The notes beneath the pieces are model-generated. The model ran no database searches. It had not been told where the DNA came from and saw nothing but the letters and a program-made list of their open reading frames with translations. From contig BQJU01000061.1 in the NCBI GenBank assembly GCA_021604865.1, positions 1 through 43,406 of the forward strand: a DNA stretch of 43,406 nt, written 5' to 3'. The position numbers and the translations under genes were made by a program. Positions within the stretch are counted from its first letter, which is position 1. Every line of letters begins with the position of its first letter. Below are positions 8,285 through 17,515 of the stretch, piece by piece. This DNA comes from Saprospiraceae bacterium. GTDB lineage: Bacteria; Bacteroidota; Bacteroidia; Chitinophagales; Saprospiraceae.

Positions 8285-8815
8285 ATGAACATCAACATCC
8301 GCCAAGAAACTCCAGCTGACTACCAAGCCGTAGCCAAGGTGATCGAAGCCGCCTTTAAAAATGAACCCTTTCGCGATCAACAAGAGCATTTTCTGGTAGA
8401 AAGATTGAGGAAATCGGATGCCTTTATTCCAGAGTTATCGCTTGTTGCGGAGATGAATGGGGAAATTGTGGGGCATATTTTATTGACAAAAATTAAGATA
8501 AAAAACGAGCAGGAATCCTTTGACTCTCTAGCGCTTGCCCCGGTTTCAGTCAAGCCTGATTACCAAAAAAAAGGCATTGGCAGCCAATTGATCCAAACCG
8601 CTCACTTCCTGGCCAAAGCAATGGGGTTTAAATCTATCGTATTACTTGGGCATAAAGATTACTACCCAAAATTTGGCTATGAACTCACCAGTAAATACGA
8701 CATACATTTGCCTTTTGATGTTCCCGAAGAAAATTGTATGGTTCTTGCCTTGATAGAAGGAGGATTGAAAGAGGTAAACGGTGTTGTGGTCTATGCTGAT
8801 GCCTTTTTTGAATAA
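8285..8815 (+). CDS. GNAT-family N-acetyltransferase (YhbS-like)
   Basis: A 176-aa acetyl-CoA-dependent acetyltransferase. It opens with INIRQETPADYQAVAKVIEAAF, a typical GNAT alpha1 region. It has a central strand EIVGHILLTKI, the acetyl-CoA pyrophosphate loop (VKPDYQKKGIGSQLIQTA, the Q/RxxGxG/A motif) and the YhbS signature GHKDYYPKFGYE. The substrate is unknown. The ATG at 8285 has a purine-rich stretch GGAAGG upstream; TTG at 8267 is less likely. It lies 19 nt after the Vat-like gene, so the two acetyltransferases are probably one transcript. Confidence 0.9.
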   Translation: MNINIRQETPADYQAVAKVIEAAFKNEPFRDQQEHFLVERLRKSDAFIPELSLVAEMNGEIVGHILLTKIKIKNEQESFDSLALAPVSVKPDYQKKGIGSQLIQTAHFLAKAMGFKSIVLLGHKDYYPKFGYELTSKYDIHLPFDVPEENCMVLALIEGGLKEVNGVVVYADAFFE

Positions 8816-9167
8816 AACCCTACATTTCTTCCTTTCGCTCATCCAAATTACCGCAGGATAAGCAGATTTGCATTCCCAACCCACTCTACCGCATCTTTGT
8901 ACTGTTGGTTTTATAGAACCTACTTTTCAACAATAGAGTTGTTTCGCAGGGGCAGGGCGGTGAGTAGCCATCCGTTTTAACCTCGTCAAGACTCCTGGAA
9001 AACAACCCTACAAAATTAGTTCTGATTTATAATTTCGAACGCATGCGATAGACAAGGGGAATACCTTTGTGAAAAATTAAAATTTTATTTCATAAGTCAT
9101 AGGGGTGCCCAAAAGAATAAAGTATCCCTTACTCGAATAATGCATAAGAAATCACCAATAAACAATC
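8816..9167. other. Intergenic region before the TonB-dependent receptor gene
   Basis: About 350 bp with no gene seen. Two sequences resemble the Bacteroidota promoter: TTTG at 8867-8870 followed about 20 nt later by ATCTTTG (ending 8899), and TACCTTTG at 9062-9069. No terminator or repeat was found with confidence. Confidence 0.4.
9062..9069 (+). promoter_or_regulatory. Possible -7 element (TAnnTTTG) for the TonB receptor gene
   Basis: TACCTTTG fits the Bacteroidota -7 consensus and lies about 100 nt ahead of the start at 9168. The matching -33 TTTG is weak (TTTCG at about 9033). Confidence 0.3.
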
Positions 9168-11516
9168 ATGAAAAACTTTTTGAAATTACCCGTACTGTTG
9201 TTTTTATTATTAAGTGCAGCAACTGGCTTTTCGCAAGAAAAGTTTACCCTCAGCGGACACATCCGCGATGCGACCAATGGAGAAGAATTGATCGGTGCCA
9301 ATATCTATGTAGAAGAATTGGGCACCGGTTCATCCACCAATGTCTATGGATTTTATTCTCTTTCCCTCGATCCTGAAAATTACAAGATTGTCATTAGTTA
9401 CCTGGGTTATCAATCCCTGACTAAGGAAATTTCGCTGAGCGAAAGCCAGGTTTTCGATATTGAGCTACAGCCCGAAGGCGTGATGGTCGTCGAAGTAGTT
9501 GTAACGGCCAAGGAAGAAGACAAAAACGTGAAGAACGTGGAAATGAGTGTGGAAAATTTGAGTGCGGTGCAGATCAAGAAAATTCCCCAGGTTATGGGGG
9601 AGGCAGATTTGATTCGAAGCATTCAATTATTGCCAGGTGTAAGCACCGTTGGAGAAGGGGCTACCGGCTTTAATGTAAGGGGTGGTAATGTGGACCAAAA
9701 CCTCATCTTACTGGATGAAGCCACAGTCTATAATTCTTCCCATTTATTCGGTCTTTTTTCCGTTTTTAATGTCGATGCGATCAAAGATTCGAAGTTGTAT
9801 AAAGGAGGGATTCCTGCAAAATATGGTGGTCGGCTTTCTTCAGTTCTCGACGTACGCCAACGAGATGGCAATCGAAAAAACTTCGCCGCCAATGGAGGTA
9901 TTGGACTGATTGCCAGCCGATTGACCTTAGAAGGGCCTATTCAAAAAGACAAAAGTTCTTTTATGGTGGCGGGCCGGAGTTCGTATGGACACCTGTTTTT
10001 AAAACTCGACCCGGAACTAAAAGACAATGTGGTTTATTTTTACGATCTGAATGCAAAAGCTAACTTTTATTTGAGTGACAAAGACCGCATATTCCTATCG
10101 GGGTATTTTGGCCGGGACGTTTTTAATTTTGGTGATGCTTTTTCGTCTGATTGGGGCAATGCCACTGCAACAGTGCGCTGGAATCACCTGTTTTCCGATA
10201 AACTATTTTCCAATTTTACCGCCATCTACAGCGATTATGGCTACTCGTTTGGCGTACCGGAAGGAACTCAGGCTTTTGACTGGGATGCACACATTTTCAA
10301 TTATGTTCTGAAAGGAGATTTTACCTATTTCTTTAATCCAAAGAGCCAGCTGGATTTTGGCGTAGAGTCAAATTTGTATCGATTTCACCCTGGCAATGCC
10401 AAGGGTATAGGCAGTGAGTCCATTTTTAACGAAATAGACATCCAGCATAAACATGCCTGGGAGGCAGCTGTGTATGCCAGTTATGAACACGAGCCGATCC
10501 GAAACCTGACCCTGCAATATGGATTGCGCTTTTCTTCATTCACAAGACTCGGCAAGGAGGACGTTTATCTTTATGAAAATGGAGATCCTACCAGCAAAGA
10601 GGCCATCATTGATACCGTTTCTTATGGCGCTTTTGAAAAGATTGCTTCCTTTTCCGCTCCTGAGCCACGTTTTTCTGCCAACTACCTGATCAACGATCAA
10701 AATTCGGTGAAACTCAGCTACAACAGGATGCGGCAATACATTCACCTCGTTTCTAACACTACTTCTGCTACCCCCATTGATATTTGGACACCTAGTGATC
10801 AATATATTGATCCGGCAACGGTAGACCAGGTAGCCGTCGGCTATTTCCGGAATTTCAAAAACAATACCTACGAAGCATCCATTGAAGGGTTTTATAAATA
10901 TTTCGACAATTTGATGGACTATAAAGATGGGGCCGAATTATTGCTGAATGAGACTTTGGAGACCGAATTATTGAGTGGTGAAGGTCAGGCTTATGGTCTG
11001 GAGCTCGCCATTCGGAAGAACAAGGGCGCAGTTACCGGTTGGGTGAGTTACACCCTGTCGAGATCAGAAAGAAAAGTGCCTGGGATCAATGACGGTGAAT
11101 ATTATCCTGCCAATTATGACAAAACCCACGATCTGTCAGTAACGGCTTCCTGGCAAATAAATGAACGGTTCAACTTCTCCGCCAATTTTGCCTATGCTTC
11201 GGGGCGGCCTATTACCTATCCCGAGTCGAGGTATGTTTATGATGGCATCACCGTACCACATTACGGCAATCGCAACGGTGCCCGCACACCTGACTACCAT
11301 CGTATGGATGTAGGGCTTCAGTATACGCCAAATAAAAATCCCAATAAGCGTTGGAAAAGCTCCTGGGAAATCGGAGCCTACAATGTCTATGCCAGACGGA
11401 ATGCTTATTCTATTTTCTTCCGCCAAAATGAAGATAACCCATTAGAAACTGAAGCGGTGCGGCTATCCATTTTCGGTAATATATTACCCTACGTAACGTA
11501 TAATTTTTCTTTTTAA
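9168..11516 (+). CDS. TonB-dependent outer-membrane receptor with carboxypeptidase-regulatory-like N-terminal domain
   Basis: A 782-aa outer-membrane transporter. Signal peptide (MKNFLKLPVLLFLLLSAATGFSQ), then a CarboxypepD_reg-like beta-sandwich of about 90 residues (SGHIRDATNGEELIGANIYV, VYGFYSLSL, ISYLGYQSLTKEI). The plug domain follows (VMGEADLIRSIQLLPGV, GFNVRGGNVDQNLILLDEA, DSKLYKGGIPAKYGGRLSS), then the 22-strand barrel ending in aromatic Phe (TYNFSF). It is shorter than SusC-type proteins and paired with a DUF4249 lipoprotein instead of SusD. This combination is very common in Bacteroidota, and its ligand is not known. Energy would come from TonB-ExbBD located elsewhere. Confidence 0.94.
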   Translation: MKNFLKLPVLLFLLLSAATGFSQEKFTLSGHIRDATNGEELIGANIYVEELGTGSSTNVYGFYSLSLDPENYKIVISYLGYQSLTKEISLSESQVFDIELQPEGVMVVEVVVTAKEEDKNVKNVEMSVENLSAVQIKKIPQVMGEADLIRSIQLLPGVSTVGEGATGFNVRGGNVDQNLILLDEATVYNSSHLFGLFSVFNVDAIKDSKLYKGGIPAKYGGRLSSVLDVRQRDGNRKNFAANGGIGLIASRLTLEGPIQKDKSSFMVAGRSSYGHLFLKLDPELKDNVVYFYDLNAKANFYLSDKDRIFLSGYFGRDVFNFGDAFSSDWGNATATVRWNHLFSDKLFSNFTAIYSDYGYSFGVPEGTQAFDWDAHIFNYVLKGDFTYFFNPKSQLDFGVESNLYRFHPGNAKGIGSESIFNEIDIQHKHAWEAAVYASYEHEPIRNLTLQYGLRFSSFTRLGKEDVYLYENGDPTSKEAIIDTVSYGAFEKIASFSAPEPRFSANYLINDQNSVKLSYNRMRQYIHLVSNTTSATPIDIWTPSDQYIDPATVDQVAVGYFRNFKNNTYEASIEGFYKYFDNLMDYKDGAELLLNETLETELLSGEGQAYGLELAIRKNKGAVTGWVSYTLSRSERKVPGINDGEYYPANYDKTHDLSVTASWQINERFNFSANFAYASGRPITYPESRYVYDGITVPHYGNRNGARTPDYHRMDVGLQYTPNKNPNKRWKSSWEIGAYNVYARRNAYSIFFRQNEDNPLETEAVRLSIFGNILPYVTYNFSF

Positions 11517-11598
11517 TTTTTGGACATAGAGGTATCGCAGAGGAGGTTCTGAAAATCACTCATTTATACGTTTCTCTTATCAATAAAAAAAGTATATC

Positions 11599-12426
11599 AT
11601 GCAAATCAAAATATCATTCTTTATACTATTCGCCTTAATTGTTTTTTCCAGTTGTGAAGATGTCATTGACCTGAAGGTTCCCGATGGGGATATACAATTA
11701 GTAGTAGATGGCTGGCTCACTAACCTCGAGGGAGAAAAACAGGTGTTACTATCAACAACAGCCAATTATTTTGACAATACGGAACCCCCAAAAGTAACTG
11801 GCGCACTGGTCGTTTTATACAATGAGGCTGGCCTAGTAGACACGCTGCATGAAAAAGAGCCCGGCAAATACATTACTGAGCATGTGGGGCAAGTCGGATC
11901 TACTTACCACATTTACATCCGTACCACAGCTGGTGAAGTGTATGAGTCCAATCCGGAAACATTGCGTTTTGTACCCGAAATTTCTGCCATTTATTCTGAA
12001 TTTAAGGAAGAAACTGCCTTTGTAGACGAGGGTTATTATATCAGTATTGATACCAATGAGCCATTAGGCAAAGGAGACCATTACCGCTGGAAGCAATACG
12101 TGAACGGCGACTATCTGAACGAACCTTTTGACCTGATTTACGCCAGCGATGAGTTTGTAGATGGCAATCCCATCCTAGGTTTTGAGGTAAATACCGACCC
12201 TCTGGTTTTGGGCGACCATTATCGGATACAACAATTGTCTATTTCTAAGGAAGCTCATGATTTTTTCAGCCAATTGCAAGAACAAACGGCATTTGTGGGT
12301 TTTCTTTTTGATAGCCCCCCTTCTGCACTGAATGGCAATATTGAGCCTGTGGACCCAGCCAGCAAGAAGGCATTGGGTTACTTTGGCGTGTCGGCTGTTA
12401 GTGAGAAGGAAATTGTGATTGAATAG
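11599..12426 (+). CDS. DUF4249 surface lipoprotein
   Basis: A 275-aa lipoprotein: signal peptide with a lipobox ending at Cys19 (FALIVFSSC), followed by the family start EDVIDLKVPDGDIQLVVDGWL. DUF4249 proteins accompany TonB-dependent receptors like the one 82 bp upstream and probably act as a partner or lid at the cell surface, analogous to SusD; this role is inferred from context. The product is somewhat shorter than many family members, but the terminal region (GYFGVSAVSEKEIVIE) is intact. A bidirectional terminator follows. Confidence 0.85.
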   Translation: MQIKISFFILFALIVFSSCEDVIDLKVPDGDIQLVVDGWLTNLEGEKQVLLSTTANYFDNTEPPKVTGALVVLYNEAGLVDTLHEKEPGKYITEHVGQVGSTYHIYIRTTAGEVYESNPETLRFVPEISAIYSEFKEETAFVDEGYYISIDTNEPLGKGDHYRWKQYVNGDYLNEPFDLIYASDEFVDGNPILGFEVNTDPLVLGDHYRIQQLSISKEAHDFFSQLQEQTAFVGFLFDSPPSALNGNIEPVDPASKKALGYFGVSAVSEKEIVIE

Positions 12427-12527
12427 CGTTGTCCTATGCCAATGGGTTAGCGTTTTGTTCCTGTATGGTTTGGATTTCAAACCTAAAACCATCATTTACT
12501 ACACTTTATTCCTTCTACTTATATGCT

Positions 12528-12570
12528 TAGGGGTCAGCCTGGTATTGGAGAGGCTGCCCCCTACTTTTTA
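12528..12570. terminator. Bidirectional terminator between converging genes
   Basis: A 13-bp stem with one mismatch (12528-12540, TAGGGGTCAGCCT, with 12551-12563) and a 10-nt loop is followed by CTTTTTA. The right arm overlaps the stop codon of the minus-strand gene, so the hairpin probably ends the DUF4249 transcript and may also act in reverse. Confidence 0.7.
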
Positions 12571-13034
12571 AACTCCCCATAATTCACTGCCTGAATTTGG
12601 TTGTCCTCTGAAACAACAAACGTCTCCATATTCGGAATGATCTCCGTATTCTGTGTAGTATGGCATTGCCAGAAATCGCCCTGCTTTTTCACGACAAATA
12701 CCAGGATATTGTTGCGTTGATTGGTCTTTTTCACTTCACCAAGGCCCGTTTGATTGGTCAGACGGGCTTTGAGGTGCACAATGGCAATGTCATCAGCGAG
12801 GTAGCGGACTTTGGTTTTGACCAGTTTCAGTTCAGAATGCTGAAAGATGACTTTGAGTCCGTAATCGTGGGCTTTAAAGATATCGGTTCGCGTATGCCAC
12901 CATAGTCCGGTGACGTTGACAAACTCGGCATCTGCTACAAACAGAGAGGCTAGTTTTTCCGCATCGCGCTGGTTCCAGGCTTCGATGAAGACTTTGGCGA
13001 TGTTTTCGGGGAGGGTGAGTTGGGTGTAGGGCAT
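12561..13034 (-). CDS. SgcJ/EcaC-type SnoaL-like protein
   Basis: A 157-aa protein with the nuclear transport factor 2-like cone fold. Recognisable parts are IAKVFIEAWNQRDAEKLASLFVADAEFVNVTGLWW at the N-terminus and later strands (ADDIAIVHLKARL, ILVFVVKKQGDFWQCHTTQNTEI). The pattern FIEAWNxxDAxxLASLFxxDAxF...G is typical of the SgcJ/EcaC group. These are small ligand-binding or enzyme proteins with varied roles, so no reaction is assigned. No signal peptide. It stands downstream of the AraC gene on the same strand with a gap of about 100 bp. Confidence 0.8.
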   Translation of the reverse strand: MPYTQLTLPENIAKVFIEAWNQRDAEKLASLFVADAEFVNVTGLWWHTRTDIFKAHDYGLKVIFQHSELKLVKTKVRYLADDIAIVHLKARLTNQTGLGEVKKTNQRNNILVFVVKKQGDFWQCHTTQNTEIIPNMETFVVSEDNQIQAVNYGEFKK

Positions 13035-13137
13035 GGGTGGTTATGTTTGAGTTTTGTGGATAAAACGGCCGAGATTAGAGATGAGTGAGCAAAAATCCCC
13101 CCTTTTTTAGGCGACGAAACCTTGTGCGTTATCGTCC

Positions 13138-14118
13138 TCACACATGCATCACCCGAGTCGTACTATATTCCGAAGGTTTATACATCTCCTTAATACTAGT
13201 CCCCGAAGGCAAAAACTGTCCAGGTGTAATCTGATGGGTCCAATCGAAGGAACCTTTTTCCAGTGAACGGCGACGGAACTCGTAAGGAGTACAAGAGCGG
13301 TATTTTTTAAATAAACGGTTGAAATTCGCCACGTTATTGAAGCCTGAGATATAACAAATTTGTTTGATGTTTTGATCGGTATCCAGCAATAGCTTGCAGG
13401 CGTGACCCAGGCGAACATCAATTAAAAACTGACTGAAACTTTTATTGGTATACTTTCTAAAAAAATGGCTAAAGGCGGAAGTGCTCATATTGACCAGGGC
13501 CGCTACATCCCCAATTTTAATGCTCTTTTTAGAGAAATTTTTGAGAATATAACCATAGGCAATTTGGATACGGTTGCCTTTTGAAGGAATGGCATGCGGA
13601 CTAAATCCTTCGCTGGCCAGGAAGGTGGTCTCCTGGGAATTAGACAATAAATTCAATAGTTGAAGGAATTCAATGATACTCAAAAATCCTTTATCCTCCG
13701 CCAGGCCGATCATCATTTCGCTGGCCTTTTCGAAAGTCTTTCCATGAAACTTTATGCCCCGGGAAACATCCTGTAAAAGTTTCCTGATCTTCCCAAATTG
13801 ATTCTTTTGAAAAAAATGAGAATTGAACAAATCCATCCGGAACTGAATCGTAATTACACGAGAAGGATGGTCCCTTTGTACATTGGCCTTGTCATTATCC
13901 CATTTATGAAAAAGATAGGGCCCCAACAATACGAGATCCTGATCGTAATACAACTCCGTGCTGTCTCCTACAATACGTGTGCCGGAACAGCCCATGACTA
14001 AATTTAGCTCAAATTCCGGGTGGTTGTGAATCGGATAGTCAAACCCATTATTATAGGAATCAAGCAGGACAAATACATCCGTATCCTTTAAAGGTGTGAT
14101 TTCACGATATATCTGCAT
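13138..14118 (-). CDS. AraC-family transcriptional regulator
   Basis: A 326-aa regulator with an N-terminal cupin-like sensing domain (DYPIHNHPEFELNLVMG, YYDQDLVLLGPYLFHKW, with histidines of the sugar/ligand pocket) and a C-terminal double helix-turn-helix. HTH1 is IKIGDVAALVNMSTSAFSHFF and HTH2 is IKQICYISGFNNVANFNRLF with KYRSCTPYEFRRR. ATG 14118 (MQIYREITPLKDTDVFVL) is chosen over 14187, because the longer N-terminus is untypical. It is divergent from the SusC gene (196 bp shared upstream), so it is a good candidate for the sugar-responsive activator of the 14.3-34.2 kb glycan locus. This is inference from position. Confidence 0.92.
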   Translation of the reverse strand: MQIYREITPLKDTDVFVLLDSYNNGFDYPIHNHPEFELNLVMGCSGTRIVGDSTELYYDQDLVLLGPYLFHKWDNDKANVQRDHPSRVITIQFRMDLFNSHFFQKNQFGKIRKLLQDVSRGIKFHGKTFEKASEMMIGLAEDKGFLSIIEFLQLLNLLSNSQETTFLASEGFSPHAIPSKGNRIQIAYGYILKNFSKKSIKIGDVAALVNMSTSAFSHFFRKYTNKSFSQFLIDVRLGHACKLLLDTDQNIKQICYISGFNNVANFNRLFKKYRSCTPYEFRRRSLEKGSFDWTHQITPGQFLPSGTSIKEMYKPSEYSTTRVMHV

Positions 14119-14314
14119 TTTTAAGTGAATATACCAAATAATATTTAGGAAAGTATCATATTTTCGCTTAAAAGTATCAAAAAGCAATTAGAGATAAGCC
14201 TAATTTTACAAATAAGGATGCGTTGTTCTCCGAATCTATTTTTAAACCTAACCTCTTTGACGAATAGTCAAGTCATTCAAGAAAACGCTTTGTCAAAGAA
14301 CCAAATCTTACAAG

Positions 14315-17300
14315 GTGAAAAGACAAATACTCAATTATCCGAATTTCTCAAAACTTCCTGGACGCTTGTTTTTTCTCTTACTATTTTTCATCCAGGTCGT
14401 TCCTTTTTTTGCACAAAATACGACCATTAAAGTAACAGGAACCGTTACTTCATCTGCCGATCATTTATCGATGATCGGGGTTAGTGTACTGGAAAAAGGG
14501 ACAGACAATGGGACCATTACAGATTTTGATGGTCAATATGCCCTAACCGTAGCCTCTGATGCTATACTGAGGTTCTCCTATATTGGTTTTCAAAGCCGGG
14601 AGATAGCCGTACAGGGCCAATCGGTCATAGATTTGGTGTTGGAAGAAGAAACTGAATTGCTCAACGAAGTTGTGGTGACCGGTTATAAAAAAGAAATCAA
14701 ATCCGACGTGGCCACTGCCATCTCTTCCATCAAATCAGAAAACATTGAAAAACTCGTCGTACTAGGTATTGACCAGGCATTACAAGGACAGGCCCCTGGC
14801 ATTATGGTGACACAGACAACCGGAGCTCCCGGCGACGATATTGCTGTACGCATTCGTGGGGTCGGAACCATTGGTAATAACAATCCGCTTTATATCATCG
14901 ATGGGGTACCGACTACCGGAAATATCAACATGTTTTCCACCAATGATATTGAATCCATCCAGGTGTTAAAAGATGGTGCCTCTGCCTCTATTTATGGCGC
15001 ACGCGCAGCCAACGGTGTGGTGGTGATTACAACCAAAAAGGGGAAATCCGGTAAAGCACAATTTACTTTTGATGTTTCGGCCGGCATCCAGGAAGCCAAT
15101 CGACTCCCGGAATTATTGAATGCTCAGGAATTTCTGGCCATTCGCAATGAGGCGATTGCTAATGCCAATGAACTGAGGATCCCAATCCGCCAGCTTCCTC
15201 TATACGATCCATCTATTCTTGATACTTTGCCCGATACGGATTGGATGGACCTGCTGTTTAACCCTGCGGCTATTCAGCGCTACGCACTCAGCGCTACCGG
15301 CGGTAATGAGAACGGGCGCTTTTTTATCCTTGGAGAATATTTAAACCAGGATGGCGTCTTTCGCGGTCAAGGGTTTAAAAAGTACTTGTTGCGTTTCAAC
15401 GGAGAAACCGGCAGCAATAGGATAAAAATAGGAAACAACATTTCCTTTTCGGTCACCGACCGCAAGGTGATTAATTCCTCCGGCGATGGCTTCGGTGCCG
15501 GCAACGAATTGAGTGGTATCCGATATACGATGATCGCTTCACCCTTGGTACCGGTCCGAAATGCGGATGGTTCTTATATAAAGGTGACTTCCGAGTTGGG
15601 CGATCCTACCCTATTTGGTGATGGAAATGCCAACCCACTAGCCTTTGTAGATGCCACCGATTGGACCATAAACCGGTATCGCATATTTGGAAATGTTTAT
15701 GCCGAGCTGACGATAATACCTGATTTAAAATTGCGTACTACCTTCGGAGCAGACCTGCTTTTCGAAAGCGGCAAACTCTTCAAAGAACGGCTTTCTCAGG
15801 CCATTTACGACCCTACATCTCTGACAGAAAGCCGGGTTTTTGATCAAAACCTAATTTGGAACAATACGCTTGATTTCCAGCGGACCTTCGGCAAATTTAA
15901 TGTGTCGGCCCTTCTGGGAATGGAAGCGATTCAAAATAAAACAAACTACCTCGCTGCATCTGCCAACAACTTTTCCAAAACCGATCCTTTGTTCCGTTAC
16001 ATCAACAATAGCATTCCTGCTGAAATTGGCAACCTGGGTGCTTCAGGCATTGAAACAGAATGGGCATTGTTGTCCTATTTTGCCCAGGGGGGTATCAGTT
16101 TTGACCGGCGTTATGTGATCAATGCCTCTGTTCGCCGGGATGGTTCGTCCCGCTTTGGCAAGGCCAATCGCTGGGGTGTTTTCCCTTCGGTATCGGCGGC
16201 TTGGAACATAGCCAACGAAGCTTTTTTCGCAAAAATTCCGCTGATTTCAACGCTAAAACTCCGGGCAAGCTGGGGCAGACTGGGCAATCAGGAGATCGGT
16301 ATATATCCCTACAGTTCCCTGGTAGAAACCGGGCGTAGAGTTTATGATTTTGGTGGCCAAATCGTAACCGGTGCCCGACTGGTAGAGGCAGGAAACAGCA
16401 ATATCAAGTGGGAAACAACGACCCAAGTTGATTATGGCCTAGAACTTGGTCTGCTCAAGGACCGACTTTCCCTCGTCGTGGACTATTACCAAAAAAATAC
16501 AGAAGATATTCTGGTACGGGTACCTATACCGCAGGCAGGTGGTTCTCAAAATCCACCTTATGTAAACGCCGGAGGAGTGGAAAACAAAGGCTTGGAAGTT
16601 GCCCTGACCTTTAGAGGTGGCAAAAAAGATTTCAGCTACAGCATTGGTGCCAACATTGCTACGGTACACAACGAAGTAGTTTCTCTGGCCGATAGTGAGC
16701 CTATCCTTGGTGGTTTTGGCTTATCCGATGGAGCAATTACAAAAACTGAAGTAGGTCAACCGATCGGCTCCTTTTATTTGTGGCAGATGCAAGGCATTTT
16801 CCAAAGTCAGGAAGAAATTGATGCCAGCCCTTTTCAAACCAATGATACCCGGCCAGGTGATGTCAAATTTGCCGACCTGAATGCCGACAATGTGATTGAC
16901 GATAAAGACCGAGCTCACCTGGGTAATCCTTTCCCGGATTTTATTTATGGCGTGAATGTGAGTGTCAATTATAAAAACTTTGACTTGTCAGTATTGGCTC
17001 AGGGTATACAGGGCAATGACGTGTATTTCCTTTACGGCAATTTTGCGACCGAAGTACAGTCCAGAGGATTCAATTCTTATCAAGACATTCTCAATCGCTG
17101 GACGCCGGAAAATCCCAATACTGACATTCCTAAAGTGAGCATAGATGACCGCAACGGAAATCGCCGGATCTCCACCCGTTGGCTGGAAGATGGATCGTAT
17201 CTGCGCATACGCAATATTACCCTGGGATACAATTTTAAAGATTTGTTGAAGATCGAAGCTATAGGAAATATGCGGCTGTATGTTTCGGTACAAAATGCAT

Positions 17301-17458
17301 TCACCTTTACAAAATATCCCGGCTTAGACCCAGAGATCCAGGCTAATACCAATGACACTCAAGGCATCAATATTGCCTCTGACTTGGCTGTGGGTATTGA
17401 TTGGGGTACCGTACCTGCACCCCGAACTTTTATCACAGGCATTCGTATGGATTTTTGA
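14315..17458 (+). CDS. SusC/RagA-family TonB-linked outer-membrane transporter
   Basis: A 1047-aa glycan importer of the outer membrane. Signal peptide (LPGRLFFLLLFFIQVVPFFAQ), a CarboxypepD_reg-like domain (VTGTVTSSADHLSMIGVSVL, GTITDFDGQYALTV), the SusC linker LNEVVVTGYKK, and a plug with the SusC signature (VRIRGVGTIGNNNPLYIIDG, SIQVLKDGASASIYGARAA, GVVVITTKKGK). The barrel ends TFITGIRMDF. There is no ATG before the signal peptide, so GTG 14315 (MKRQILNYPNF) is taken as the start. It forms a complex with the SusD-like lipoprotein 57 bp downstream and imports oligosaccharides into the periplasm with TonB energy. Confidence 0.95.
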   Translation: MKRQILNYPNFSKLPGRLFFLLLFFIQVVPFFAQNTTIKVTGTVTSSADHLSMIGVSVLEKGTDNGTITDFDGQYALTVASDAILRFSYIGFQSREIAVQGQSVIDLVLEEETELLNEVVVTGYKKEIKSDVATAISSIKSENIEKLVVLGIDQALQGQAPGIMVTQTTGAPGDDIAVRIRGVGTIGNNNPLYIIDGVPTTGNINMFSTNDIESIQVLKDGASASIYGARAANGVVVITTKKGKSGKAQFTFDVSAGIQEANRLPELLNAQEFLAIRNEAIANANELRIPIRQLPLYDPSILDTLPDTDWMDLLFNPAAIQRYALSATGGNENGRFFILGEYLNQDGVFRGQGFKKYLLRFNGETGSNRIKIGNNISFSVTDRKVINSSGDGFGAGNELSGIRYTMIASPLVPVRNADGSYIKVTSELGDPTLFGDGNANPLAFVDATDWTINRYRIFGNVYAELTIIPDLKLRTTFGADLLFESGKLFKERLSQAIYDPTSLTESRVFDQNLIWNNTLDFQRTFGKFNVSALLGMEAIQNKTNYLAASANNFSKTDPLFRYINNSIPAEIGNLGASGIETEWALLSYFAQGGISFDRRYVINASVRRDGSSRFGKANRWGVFPSVSAAWNIANEAFFAKIPLISTLKLRASWGRLGNQEIGIYPYSSLVETGRRVYDFGGQIVTGARLVEAGNSNIKWETTTQVDYGLELGLLKDRLSLVVDYYQKNTEDILVRVPIPQAGGSQNPPYVNAGGVENKGLEVALTFRGGKKDFSYSIGANIATVHNEVVSLADSEPILGGFGLSDGAITKTEVGQPIGSFYLWQMQGIFQSQEEIDASPFQTNDTRPGDVKFADLNADNVIDDKDRAHLGNPFPDFIYGVNVSVNYKNFDLSVLAQGIQGNDVYFLYGNFATEVQSRGFNSYQDILNRWTPENPNTDIPKVSIDDRNGNRRISTRWLEDGSYLRIRNITLGYNFKDLLKIEAIGNMRLYVSVQNAFTFTKYPGLDPEIQANTNDTQGINIASDLAVGIDWGTVPAPRTFITGIRMDF

Positions 17459-17515
17459 TGTGCTTCCTGCACTCCTAAGAACCAAAACCTAATAACACCA
17501 CTGAAATAGAAAAAT

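Noticed and set aside
8935-8960. GTTTCGCAGGG-type match between 8940 and 37000
   Set aside because: The shared stretch is only about 11 nt and its flanks differ, so it may be chance.
14218-14430. 70-aa plus-strand frame across the SusC start
   Set aside because: Overlaps the SusC signal peptide in another frame and shows no protein-like features.
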